64,000 bases of DNA. Origin: Pomacea canaliculata (lineage: Eukaryota > Mollusca > Gastropoda > Architaenioglossa > Ampullariidae). Location: positions 25,186,158 through 25,250,157 of the forward strand of contig NC_037597.1 in assembly GCF_003073045.1 (NCBI RefSeq), read 5' to 3'. The translations under genes were made by a program, and so were the position numbers. Positions 36,365 to 48,079 of this stretch are shown here, piece by piece (positions within the stretch are counted from its first letter, which is position 1; each line of letters starts with the position of its first letter). The notes below the pieces were generated by a model that ran no database searches, was not told where the DNA came from, and was given only the letters and a program-made list of their open reading frames with translations.

Positions 36365-36564
36365 CAGGGGTGGGCAATTAATTTTCCCAAGGGGCCACAT
36401 GATAAATTGGGATGGTCTTAGAGGGCCGGACTAATATAGTTAACTCCGTTTTACCCAATACTGTATATATAGTATATATACTGGCGGGCGTGCCAGGGGG
36501 CGGGCCGGTCAGAGCCAGGAGGCGGGCCGGATCCGGCCCGCGGGCCGGCCTGTGCCCAGGTCTG
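36365..36564. mobile_element. hAT-like MITE
   Basis: About 200 bp bounded by CAGGGGTGGGCA and, in reverse, CAGACCTGGGCA (9 of 12 matching), with GGGCC-rich subterminal sequence including GGGCCGGATCCGGCCC and GGCCCGCGGGCC palindromes. CAGGGGTGGGCAA ends with GGGCCGC-rich interiors are typical of non-autonomous hAT elements. Convincing 8-bp target duplications are not visible (CTCTATCA versus CTTTCGAG). Sharply GC-rich against AT-rich surroundings. Confidence 0.65.
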
Positions 36565-36694
36565 CTTTCGAGCAACATGCTTTTCCCGTTAGAGGCAAGG
36601 CTGTTTTCCTCTTAATTTAGGACATTCATATGCATCATGTGACAGAGGTCCCACTGATGATGTTGCGTTTGATATTAAGTTGCAACAGTTGAAG

Positions 36695-36790
36695 ATCTAC
36701 TCAAAGGTGCTCCTATCTGGTCTGAAGCCCTCCTGTTCTTCCCTACCGTTCCTGGGCGGTGTTGTTGACGATATTCTGTATTATTTTCAT
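36695..36790 (-). mobile_element. LINE reverse-transcriptase scrap
   Basis: Minus strand reads EEQEGFRPDRS at its 3' end, aligning with LTEGQAGFRPDRS in the fragment at 12068-12290, including GACCAGATAGGAGC. Too short to classify. Confidence 0.55.
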
Positions 36791-36799
36791 TGTTTGTCC

Positions 36800-39100
36800 T
36801 GTTGTTTTAAATTGTTTCATGTTTTTTTATGAAAGGGATACAAATAGTGACCGCGTCCATTCTTCACATTGAGAAGATAATACTTTATTCATCCCAGAGA
36901 GCAATTTGGCTGAAATTATTTATTATTTAATTATTAAATGTAGAATGTAACCATAGTTCTAATGAAGTGCACTAAAAGAAAATTATGGAAAGATAACTTT
37001 GTGTCAGTTAGTCGCAGACGACGTTTCGCTCGAATTGTAAGTGAAGTTGTGAAAAAAAAAAGGTCATCTCAGGAGATGTGGAAATAAGAATAGAAAATGT
37101 GTTACACCTAAACTATTTAATAGTATTTGTTTAGTGTATTACAAGCTTCCTTTTCTGTTTCACCTTTTGCAAGCTCTTGATATCGGGTATTTGGGTTTTT
37201 GGCAGTTGGAATGTCGGTTGTTTCTTTGGTTTGTGAGTCGTCTGCTATCGCTTGGATACAAGAATACGAGATGAATTGATTGCTGAGCAATTATATAACA
37301 TCATTGCTTGCTGAGCTATTATATGACATTGTTGTCCTCTGAGATATGATATAATAATGTTTTATAACAACATTACATAACATTGTTGTGTGGTCTTACC
37401 GATGCATGTTTGTTTTTTATCTTCATTTCTTTCTTCCAAATACTTTCTTGTTTATCGATGAAGGACATGGTGCTCGATATGTCATTAGTTAATAAGATAT
37501 TGGGTATTAACTGCTTATTTGTGTTGTCGATTATGCAAGTTATTTTTTGTTTATTGCTAGTTTTCACTGTCGGTCGTTTATTTAATATCTACCTAGTCTT
37601 ATTATTTTAGTCATGTTAATGTGATGTTTTTTTAAACAGTAACTCAAAGCCCTAACATGGTGTTTAATAAGCCACAGCACATTTGTTTGCTTCTACTTGA
37701 CAATTTACGAAAGACAAGATTGCACAATTGAAACTAATTACAGATCATTGAAGCTTGAAGACATTTGAACGATATTTTTGTAGTAATCACCAACATGGTT
37801 CAGAGACACCTTGTGAGGTGAAAGGTCACATTTATACATAAATATATAATTCTTTAAAAGCAAATGTTAACTGAAATTTTTTTAATCATTATATGAGGTG
37901 CCAATACTACAACAATATCGTGTAACATTTTTCTGTATACTGTGTGCGCGTCCTTGCAGCGCAGATGACTTTGTTACTCCCCCTTTCTCAAATGATCTCC
38001 CTTGATTATTTGTATAATACATATTCCGAGGTTGCAGACTCGTTGTTCAACACTTGGCATCACCTTTAATCACTTCTCTTTAGAACGCTGTTTAAGAACA
38101 CACTATAACACTGATCTTGCCATCTGTTAAATGTGTAGTGGAGTACAAAATTTTTTCTTATGACATGGCGATATTTTGTGGTAAACATCGCTAAAATGTC
38201 ACTTAAGGATCAGCAATGAAGACGCGAACAGGTTGCCTGAAGTTCTAGTATTCAAAACATTATGAACCTCCTACAAATATTATCTCTCTTTTCCTCCGCG
38301 AGAAGAGTTTATTTGTCGCCAGAAGACAAAACCAGTTCACAGTTACCTATTTTCTCAATATATCGAGTATCTTTCCTACAGGTAGACTGCCCCAGGTGTT
38401 GCCGAGTTTTGGACGGAATCTATAATTAAATATTTACCAACACCGTATGTAACATGAGAGCAAAGGAGCTCTACAGGTTTTTCTTTAGTTATTTATTTTT
38501 CCCCTTTCCCTTTCTTCTCTCCAGGCCGTTAAATAAAACTTTCTCTTTTTCCCTTTTCTCAGTTCAAACTGTTACTTCACAGCCAAGTGTAAACAGTGTT
38601 TGTCGACTGAAGTCAGCTAGAAGTTGCTTTGCCCTTTTGCATCTATCCGAACTAACTCAATTTTTGGACTAGAAGGACAATTTTGGTATCAAAAGGAAAG
38701 CTGAAAATCTGTAAACTTTTAAATATATAATTTTTTAATGTCAAAATATCCAGTTTAGACACATTTTATGATGTCGGATCACAGATATTTTTTACATTTT
38801 ACATTGTTTATTAGATTTTAAAGCTCAGCCTTATCACAGGATTACCCCAAAACCAGAACACTTAGTACTGTATATACCTTTGTATATTGTCAGGCCACTG
38901 AGGTCAAAGGGCAATAAATACCTACATCGGCGAATTGGTTGTAATGGAGTACTAGGGCCCACTGCTCTGTCTCTCTTTGTTTCTGTAATGGTTATCAGAC
39001 CAGCGTGGAATTCTAACAAATGAAATAAGCTGAAGATGATCATGTCTCCCAGTTTGAAGCATGACAACCAGACATTAAAAAAAATCAAATAGTGATCCTT
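36800..39100. other. Gene-poor spacer
   Basis: AT-rich, no gene recognised. Near 37285-37380 there is a loose reiteration of TGCTGAGC(A/T)ATTATAT(A/G)ACAT. Confidence 0.4.
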
Positions 39101-39109
39101 CAGCTACTT

Positions 39110-39330
39110 ACTGTAGTAAATTTTCAACTGAATGGTACATGTTTAAAAGACTGTCCTCTTCACAGACTTGTTTTTGTTGCCGTGAAGAACAAACACCTGA
39201 ACACATTGTTCAGAAATCCTCCTTATTGAAGACAGATGAGACATCAACAAGGGCCACACCACTGCAAAAAAAAGTACTATGGTAGCAAAGGGTCAGGACA
39301 CTGCATCCTTTGTTCTGAAGACGAATGATA
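39110..39330 (+). mobile_element. LINE 3' remnant with Cys/His knuckle
   Basis: Reads STEWYMFKRLSSSQTCFCC and REEQTPEHIVQKSSLL, then TRATPLQKKVLW before a stop. The pattern C-x-C-x(n)-E-Q-T-x-E-H-I-x-Q is the C-terminal zinc-knuckle-like tail seen after the reverse transcriptase or RNase H in several non-LTR retrotransposons, where it is commonly followed by TPLQxKLYG. In-frame stops mark it as dead. Confidence 0.65.
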
Positions 39331-39339
39331 TAATAAATT

Positions 39340-39640
39340 ATTGAGAGGAGTGTAGTTTTCACCTGTGCACAAAGCTATACATTTTCTAACCGCAGTGGTT
39401 CAATACCTATAAATAAAAAGCTGGCATATCTCTTTGATAATAAACATCTGTGTTACTTTGTTTAATTGTTACATGCCTTCTAACTGCTTCTTTGAGATCA
39501 TGTTCTTTGAATTAGAAACTTTGTGTCCCCTCAATGCCGGCCCTTTGATGGGAGGAAATTATCTCAAACAATCAGTTTTCATGCGTTCAATAAGTTTTCG
39601 TTAATATTTGCATGTTTTGATTAACCTATTCAGCCAGACC
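39340..39640. other. 3' flank of receptor copy 10
   Basis: No feature recognised. Confidence 0.4.
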
Positions 39641-39642
39641 AG

Positions 39643-40732
39643 CTATGGACCGCTGAGAATAGCGACCTGACAGCGACCCTCAAGTGTGTTTGTAGATTTT
39701 TCTACAACTCGCTTCTTAATTCTATTCCGGAACACGACACTCACAAACTTCTCTCGGTATTTTGCGCCGGTCAGACAATAGAGGTAAAAGGTCGCGGCGT
39801 TGTTGCCAATCCACAAGAAATGTAAAACAGCGTAGGTAAGGTCGTTAGCATCGGCGATGTACTGTTCCTTATCCGCGCTATCAAAGAATCTTTCCCTGAA
39901 TATTAAGTACACAGAAAATGGTGACGTCAGAAGCAGAAATGTAACGGATATTGCAATCAACGTCACTGTCATGGACGACGTTTTCTTCTCACGTGCACGT
40001 AACTGATCTGTGTTTCCTGCCGAAAACCGTTTTCTGGCCTCTTGTAGAGACTGACCCACCTTCCAGATGAGCACGGAGTTAGAGACTAAGAGAAGGACGA
40101 CAGGAGCGAGGCTACAGAAGACGGTGTCCACCCAGCCCCAGACGTTGTAGAAAAAATGTCCATAGTCAGAACCAATGTACATGTCAAAACACTTGGGTGT
40201 CGTGGCATTTAAAGGCAAAGTCAGTGTCATGCCATACAAGAGATGAGAATTAAGGACGATGAAAAATGCGAGAACGCCGCTCATTAAGGTCTTGGCGAAC
40301 CTTGCCGAGAACACGACCTTCACCTTGTGCGGCCACAAAATACTGGTCGCCTTTTGGGCTGTCATGGTCACTAAGATGGACGCGGACATGTGGCCGGTGA
40401 AGTAACTAATAAAAACAGTCTAACGTGCGCATATGAAGGAGTAGTAGACGAAGACGTCCAGAGCTTCCAGCAGATAGAAGAAAGGAGCAAACCACAGGGA
40501 GGTGAGGTCGGAGATGGCCAGACAGGTGAAGAAGACTGACATGGAGGAGTGGGAGGCGCTGTACTCTCGCCGCTGTATCAACAGTATCATGATGTTGCCG
40601 AATGTTCCTAACATGATGACGAGAGGCATCCCCACCTTCCACACCAACATCGTCGCCTGTCTCATCGCCGTCACCTCACTGACCCCAGAGACTACCATCT
40701 CTGTATAATTTAACACAACAGGGACTAAACAT
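39643..40732 (-). pseudogene. Class A GPCR, copy 10, in-frame stop and damaged start
   Basis: TM3 onward is open to 39643 (GHMSASILVTMTAQKATSIL, TM6 LLLTSPFSVYLIF, TM7 LHFLWIGNNAATFYLYCLTG) with the longest C-tail of the cluster (RNRIKKRVVEKSTNTLEG). TM1-TM2 are open from about 40713 down. At the TM2-TM3 junction the usual WKIRMFVVYL is replaced by CAR-stop-TVFISYF, a local 14-17 bp block of unrelated sequence with TAG at 40420-40422. The usual MLTPGMPNCSQ start is also disrupted: the only ATG nearby (40732) is out of frame with TM1. Two separate lesions suggest a genuine pseudogene. Confidence 0.85.
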
Positions 40733-40739
40733 CCCTTGC

Positions 40740-42590
40740 TTATAAACTGTTGCCCTAAAATATGTTTGCTTAATATTCCTGCTCTCGAAAAACCATAAAT
40801 CAGTGATACGGTTCTTTAGACAGCAAGGAAACATGAAGTGAAAAGTTGACCATTAGCCTCCGTTATTTATATGCAGGAATGACAAAAACCAAAGTTTCAC
40901 GAGCTTTTGACGATAAACGCTACTTGTTGAGAATCACAAGTATCATGAAACCTAAGAAATGTTTGTAGATAAAATGTAGACTTTAAAGAATATTAATATT
41001 GACACAAGAACATTCACAATGGAACGGTATGAGGAGAGAAACATTTTTTAACCGAGAAATCTATGTTAACACCAAACTGAAATAGTTATTCAAACACAAA
41101 ACACACTTCACAGAAGAAGAGTGCCAGATAAGAGTTACAAAACCTAGATTGGTAAATAATTTTATCCTCGACCTTCACTATCCAACAAAATTGTCACAGT
41201 AAATTTAGCAAACATCTTTAGACTTTTATTTTAAAATACATATTCAACAAGAAAAATTGAGAGCTGTGTAAATTCTCATTTTCTAAAATCACAGACAAAA
41301 CAAATGTCAAGAATATTATGGAGAGAAGTTCAAATTATCTTGAGATGTCGACAAAAACTAAGTGTTAGCTCAATGATTCCCGCTCAGGCCGTGAAATGAC
41401 TGATAATTATACCTGTATACAAACATTTCAAAAGACAATCCATTATTTTTCGTTGCGCTTGCGCGAGAATGATGTCCATTTGTTAGTGTGTGATTGTTCG
41501 TCTGTTATAATCTTTTCTCGATATCTTATTCACGATTTGTGTTTACTGTTGACCTGTGCTGGTGCTACTTCATTTGCTTTCTTCTGGATTGTATTTTCTG
41601 TACCTTGTTTATTTTTATAATTTTTAATGAACTACTTTGTTGATTCAGTCTCTTCTGCAACATCTGCGCCATCTTGCCGTTGCTTTGATTTTGGATACCT
41701 GTTAGCAGTATACTTATATACATAATTTCTGCACTTTCTCCCTAAATGTTCTCGACTGTTGATGTTGCTGCTTTGTCATTGATCTTTGTTCGAGCTGAGG
41801 CTGGTAGACATGTCTCTGTAGTCTCAAGTCTTTGGAGGCGGAACATGTTGCTACTTAAGGTATTTGAGTTTGTTCTAAAACTTACCTTTTCTGCTTATAC
41901 TGTTTGCCAGTTATTTTTTCTGCTAAGCTGTCCCGGCATGCTTCAATGATCTACTGTACATAGCTAGACAGACCGTACAAGTACAAAGAGTCTGTAGCCA
42001 GTCAGCAGGTTAATCTTTTTTTCCAGGGAAGAGGACTGAAGAATTTTAATTAAAATTTTAACTTTTTCTCAGTTCTTACCCTACAGCACTTAGCCGATCT
42101 TGGAAACCCTGATTTTATTTTTAAAGCGTGTTTTGGTATGGTGCATCATTCATCAGTCATCGGATAACTTCTCTGTGATGTCTGTAATTTTATGTCTGAT
42201 TTTAAGACACATGGGACATCACAAATTCTGAACCCGAGGAAGTGCGAGATATCACGCAGTGAAGAAAATCCATGAGACAATAGAAAAAATAAACTTTTCA
42301 TCAGAACTTGACGAGAACATGTGATGGCAAAACAGAGACGAGGCGACCAAGACAACCAATTGGAGGAAGAAACAGCTAGTGGAGGAAGTTACAGGTGGAA
42401 TCTCTCTCTCTCTCTTTGCTAGCTTTCTAGTTTTCTCTGCTTTCTAGCGAGATCTCATTGTACTGTCTCGCGAGATATCTCTACTGTCTCTCTAGTTTCC
42501 TTCTCTCTCTCTACACTCTCGCTACAGATGAAGAAACAGATGAAGAAACTGTGTTGATCGTCCTCAATTATTATTAGTATGTCCAATCAT
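40740..42590. other. Intergenic spacer, CT-rich near its end
   Basis: A-rich then T-rich sequence. 42400-42520 is rich in TCTCTC with several CTAG and CGCGAG motifs. TATAAATAACG at 40864-40874 (minus strand) lies about 135 bp before the copy 10 start. No gene recognised. Confidence 0.4.
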
Positions 42591-42599
42591 GGTCCTTTA

Positions 42600-42770
42600 C
42601 TTTTACCGGTACTACAACACTTCGTCTGAGCATCGTTCGGTTTCAACGACCCTTCGTTAATTAACTACAGCTTAATACACTACTTCTCTGTTTGCAGGGA
42701 CATCGATAAGGAGCTAAGATTGATCGCCAAAGAAGATTGTAGTGTGTGTGTGTGTACGCGCGCTCGAGAC

Positions 42771-42867
<97 letters not shown>

Positions 42868-42915
42868 GTGCAATGCAAATCTCATCTCAAACACATACAA
42901 AATATTATTCTCAGT
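42600..42915 (+). repeat. Dispersed repeat pair, member 2, with AGAC expansion
   Basis: Partner of 32733-32958, with the same order of blocks and the same ACAAAATATTATTCT end. A roughly 100-bp ACAG microsatellite (42768-42867) sits where member 1 has only GTGCATGTGC-like sequence. Confidence 0.7.
42768..42867. repeat. ACAG tetranucleotide microsatellite
   Basis: About 25 uninterrupted units. Open frames through it on both strands (RQTD or SVCL repeats) are artefacts. Confidence 0.95.
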
Positions 42916-42919
42916 CTTT

Positions 42920-43880
42920 ATTGCATTATAAACGTATATATAATCCACTTCGATATTTTAAGTAGATGAGTACTTTTTAAATTGACAAAATATCAGTGAG
43001 ATACAAAAGTTTATTGTGCCGAGAATGGAAATATAATTAACTGCCCTTGAACATCATAGTAATCATGCTTGAATTATGTAACTTTATGATATATATACAT
43101 TTATATATATACGTACACATGTTGCATAGGTTTAAATGTATTCACTAATTAATATATTAAAATATTTCATAGCACTTCAAGTTAATTTCATAATAATAAA
43201 TAATAACCACTCGTCATTACCCAGGTGCTACGCGCTGGTGTTGCTATTTTTAGCAATAACTGAAGTAGAAGATACAGGTGAGTATGAACTCGTTTAATAC
43301 TGGGCTTAAAGCTCTCCACATTCATCGTCATGGTGACTGGTATGGTAAACAAGTAATATACTTTGTATTGGCGGTATATATCAGCACACGTGGCGACTGA
43401 AACCGTGAAAGATAGAAAATAAGTAGTCTATCATCGTTAGTGCTCCACACAGCACGTGCATCATCATCACACCAATCTTGGAAAAGTTTTTGATAAAGTA
43501 AATGCTCAAATATAAAACTATCCAAATGATATTCATGTGTACGGTTTGCAGATAAGGACGGAATTTTCCAGAACAGTTTTTCAAATTGTTAAAATAGTGC
43601 TTATTCACTGGCTGGCATCTGTTCATAGTACAAACAATTCAGTATTTACCAAACTCGAGGATATCGTTTAGTTGTGTGGTCATGCACTCGTCAATGTCAA
43701 ATTATTTTGTAAAAGATATTTTCGAAAGATCTGAGGAACTTTAACTTCACATAAAAAATAGCAACACTTCGTCAAAGACATTAAAAATATTGGCAATTAA
43801 ATAACAAATTATTGCTTTTACCGTTCAGGTCCTGATATGACTTTCAGCAGTCGAGGGCCTTACAAACTACAGTCCTTCCA
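42920..43880. other. Intergenic spacer
   Basis: AT-rich, TATATA runs at 43087-43120. No gene recognised. Confidence 0.45.
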
Positions 43881-43890
43881 TTGACCTGGC

Positions 43891-44030
43891 TAGGTCTCTC
43901 TCAGGTGAGGTATTTCATTAGGTCTCTCTCAGGTGAGGTATCTCACTAGGTCTCTATCAGGTGAGGTATCTCATTTGGTATCTCAGTCTCTCTCACATCA
44001 GGTCTCTCTCTAGGTCTCTCACACCTCAGC
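43891..44030. repeat. 28-bp minisatellite with splice-like units
   Basis: Three exact-length units (43891-43918, 43919-43946, 43947-43974) of TAGGTCTCTCTCAGGTGAGG plus TATCTCAT, followed by degenerate CT-rich copies. Each unit juxtaposes an acceptor-like CTCTCTCAG with a donor-like GTGAGG. Confidence 0.85.
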
Positions 44031-44278
44031 TCCAATGCTAGGTCTATATCTCTCGCTGGCTTCCCTTGCTTTCTCCTTCATAAAGTTTCTCTCTCCCTAT
44101 GTCTCTCTTTCTCTCGCTCTTGCCAGTTTGTGTAATACTTGTTACTGTCCCTGCTTGGAACGGAACTTATATAACAAACCTAAATAGGTTCAAATTATCA
44201 AGTTATTTTTATTTTAAAATTTTAGTTTATTATTGCTAAGAAACATACTCAAAATTTGTTTGTCAGTCAGAACAAGGG

Positions 44279-45359
44279 TCAGACTCTTTGACGATCACTC
44301 TGATGGCGCCGGTCAACTGTGTTAGCGGATTTCTCCACGATTCGCTCTTTGTTTGTCTTTCTGTAAATAACATCGAGAACATTCTCCCGGAACTTGGCGC
44401 CGGTCAGACAATAGATGTAAAAGGTCACAGCATTGTTGCCGATCCACAGGAGATGCAACACGGCGAAAGCGAGGTCGTTGGCATCCATGATGGACTGGTC
44501 ATACTCCGCGCCTTGCATAAACCTCTCCTTGAACATGAAGTACACAGAAACTGGTGACGTCAGCAGCAGAAAACAGACGGAAGTTGCTATCAGCGCCAGA
44601 GTCATGGACGAAGTTTTCTTTTGGCGCGCACGTAGCTGATGTGTGTTTCCTGCCGAAAACCGTTTTCTGGCCTCTTGTAGAGACTGACCCACCTTCCAGA
44701 TGAGCACGGAGTTGGAGACTAAGAGAAGGGTCACCGGGGCCAAGCTACAGAAGAAGGTGTCCACCCAGCCCCAGACATTGTTGAAAAAGTCGGCGTAGTC
44801 AGAGTTCACATACACGTAAAAACACTTGGCTGTGGTGTTACCTGTCGGCTCGAAGAACGAAATTCCGTACAAGAGGTGAGAATTAAGGAGAATGAAAAAC
44901 GCAAACACTCCGCTCATCAAAGTCTTGGCGAACCTTGCCGTGAACACGACCTTCACCTTGTGAGGCCACAAAATGCTGACCGCCTTCTGCAGTCATGGTC
45001 ACTAAGATGGACGCCGACAGGTGGCCAGTCAGGTAAGTAGCAAATATTCGCACCTTGCACAAGACATCGACGTACAGGTAGATGCCGAATGCTTCCAGCC
45101 ACCAGAAGACGGGGTCAAACCACAGGGAGGTGAGGTCGGAGATGGCCAGGCAGGTGAAGAAGACGGACATGGAGGAGTGGGAGGCGCTGTACTCTCGCCG
45201 CTGTATCAACAGTATCATGATGTTGCCGAACGTTCCCAACACCATCACCAAGGGCACGCCCACCCACCATACCAGCAGCGTCGCCTGGCGGACACAACTC
45301 ACGTGATCCAACTCGACGACTGTCGTCTGCGTGCCGTTTGGAAGCCCTTGCCCCAGCAT
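44279..45359 (-). pseudogene. Class A GPCR, copy 11, 2-nt deletion after TM3
   Basis: Starts at MLGQGLPNGTQTTVVELD (45359) and is open through TM3 (ILVTMTA). There GACTGCAGAAGG lacks two bases against paralogues (GCNCAGAAGG) near 44989. The remainder to 44279 is open: WPHKVKVVFTARFAKTLM, TM4, ECL2 with TAKCFYVYVNSDY, TM5, TM6 (LLLTSPVSVYFMF), TM7 (WIGNNAVTFYIYCLTG) and tail KERIVEKSANTVDRRHQ. It is unusual in keeping a Cys at the start of TM3 (DVLCKVRIFATYL), so it alone could form the classical TM3-ECL2 disulfide. N-terminal sequon is NGT. The deletion is not in a homopolymer, so a true mutation is likelier here. Confidence 0.87.
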
Positions 45360-45545
45360 TTCCTATGGCTGCAACTTTTCGCTTAGATGAAGATGTGATG
45401 GAATCATCTTAATTTCTTTCTGCTGAAAATCTTACAGAAAATATATTTGTCTCCTGATTATTTTTACTATGTTTTTTAATCTTTGAAATGTTACATTTCT
45501 TCTTTGGATTGATCTGACTGAGAAGAAATGGAAAGATGTAAGAAT

Positions 45546-45552
45546 CTTTATA
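45546..45552 (-). promoter_or_regulatory. TATA-like box of receptor copy 11
   Basis: TATAAAG on the minus strand, about 190 bp upstream of the copy 11 start, matching the spacing before copies 1, 2 and 5. Confidence 0.4.
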
Positions 45553-45559
45553 GAAATAC

Positions 45560-48070
45560 TGCAGGTTGTGCTAGCAATCGATAGGTAAGCTGGCAAAAGT
45601 CTGTCTGGTCCCTTGCAGTGTTTACACAAGAGAAACAGAGACGAAAAATAAACATTTGAGGTACCTGACGCTCCGGTTGTACACATTTGTGTTTTCAGCT
45701 GACGACTGAGTTGAATCATGCAATTATACCATGCAAAGAGCAAGAAAAAATAGGAGATTACATCTTTTTCTAGATATGGTAAAGCTGAATTATGAAATCC
45801 GATATTAAAGTAACAAGAAAATATTCCTGTGATTTTCATCTCTCAAATTTTTAAAAGTAATTGTAAAATATACAACCACTTATTCAATGGACTCTTAAAA
45901 GAATCTTCATTATTTATTTCTAAAAATACGTATTTATATAACAAAAATAAAAAAAACAAACAATTATTGTTAAGATTTATTCATCGATCGACTTCTGGGT
46001 AAATACGTAGACTGCGATGACTTTAATATTTAACATCTCCAATTAGACTGTCTCAGTGCACCCGCCATTTTGAAGCTTCCATCACTATCCGCTTTTGAAG
46101 AGGTCTTCAAACATGTGGAACCTCAAAGAGTCTTCAGTAGTTGAACACACCAAGGTCTTACTTGTAATTTTAACACCAGGGCGTTTAATCATCTGCCACT
46201 CGGCAAACTCTCAACACGTTGTTAATTAGTGATCTTGGTAATTCCACCTTTAAAGAAGAGCAGCAAACACAAAGCAGTGAGCACCTCTTACCACCTTTTC
46301 AGTGAGCTAGAAAATTCGAGAAATTATGGAATCTTGTAACCTAAGTGACAGAGACCACTTTAAATTAATCCAAAGGTTTCTATAAAATCTGACATAAAAT
46401 ACGACAAAGGACTAGAAGAAGGTCAATATTATTTCATTCTCGTCTGTAAGCCTTAAGATTCAAGACCTAAACACTTTTGTCGGCATAATTACTAAATGAG
46501 CAAACAGTTTAATTCTAAATACGATATTTCAGATAATAGAAGTGAAGACTTTCGATACTTTGTCCTCTAACAAACAGCCTGTTTAGGAGACTGTTGTCAT
46601 GGCAACCTTGTCTTCAGTCCTCCACATCACGGGGTTGCCTCTGTTTCACCTCAAACCACTTTTTCCGGTCTTGCCGATGAAAAGTGTTTTGTGTGTCCTC
46701 TTGTCTTCTGCTTCCTCCAGTTGCTAGGCTACTATGGTGTCCACTATTGCTTTGTCGGTGCCAGGATTAACAACAAAACTCATTTGAACTAACAACCATG
46801 TGCTCTGCTTTTAGCTGTGTCTTGCCCCTGGAGGTTCATTCAAAGCACAACTTTAAACCAAATGTTCAAACAACCTTTTCTCTATCTCTTCTTGTTTGCA
46901 GCATTCTATACTTTGATGAACTTTGTGTCTAGGTATGTACATTATGGCTGTTTGAGTTTGTACTTGATTTGTGTATTTTACTTTGTTTTATAAAACACAT
47001 TGTGCCTAATGCACAGATTACACAAATCCCCTTTATTATTATTATTGTAGAAAAGTATTACTAGTATTTTATTTTTTTTATATATTAAAACTGGAAATCG
47101 CAAACTCCTTGTATTTTACCGATTTTAGTAAAAAAAATTTAAAAGGTAACTTGTTTATTAATCAATGTGATTGAATTGAAACTTAAGAAATGATTGTTAT
47201 TGCAACAAAAAGCTTTTTGTGTGTATGTAAATTGGTCCTGGGTACTTGCTGAAGAGTTAGTTGACACAGCTTCTTGGGGGATATCTATGTCGACCCATGT
47301 AATCAGTGGGAGTGTTTCTATTTGCTTTGTCGAATATACTTCTCATGGATTATTAAGTGAAGTGGGGGGTTTGTTGGTATTCAGGGAAAGTAGCTTCCCC
47401 TAATATAATATATTATGTGATTCCTTATTATTCCTTTTTGGAGTTCATGTCATGAAGGAGAACACTGCTGGACATCACAAAAAGTAAACACACAGACATA
47501 CAAAATAATTTTCTTGTCATTCTTTACCAAGTAAAACAGAATAACAGTACGCTTTAGGTATTGACATTTAAAATAATATGAGACAATGGAAATAAACGTT
47601 GGAGACCATTAAGATGACAGTTCCAAACAGAATCAAAATCAACAACAACAAAAAAAGTGGTGATACAGTAAGGGAAGCTTTTCAAACACCCTGGTTGCAT
47701 TTTATGTTACGGCAAGGCCATTTTGTTAAAGGAAATAATTACTAAAAATAGTTTGAAACTAAACCAAACCTTATAACATTTACCGAAATTTGTGTTTTTT
47801 TTTATAACTTGCTGTACAGGACGTGTAAACGCATTTACTGAGGGAATAGATGGTTAAAGGGACAAGCAAGCGAGATGGTACAGTGGATTCAAATGATTGG
47901 TTTTGACATTCTGAATCATGTTCAGATCGCATGACAACCGTTTACATAAATCGCCTCGAAAACACAGGTTTCAGGATTTTAAAAAAATTGTAAAAAATTG
48001 ATTTACTTGCAACCGGAAAATTTTGATGGGACATGATTCAGTTTGTATCATTTAATCCCAGCTTACCATT
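45560..48070. other. Spacer between receptor cluster and transporter
   Basis: AT-rich. No receptor remnant is seen beyond copy 11, so this marks the apparent end of the cluster in the window. A minus-strand ATTAAA at about 48051-48056, just 3' of the transporter stop, is a possible polyadenylation signal. Confidence 0.45.
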
Positions 48071-48079
48071 TCCCTTGCT

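Noticed and set aside
42661..42969. Open frames with RQTD or SVCL repeats on both strands
   Set aside because: They are translations of the ACAG microsatellite.
45432..45839. 135-codon minus-strand open frame upstream of copy 11
   Set aside because: No domain, AT-driven composition, and it overlaps the probable promoter of copy 11.
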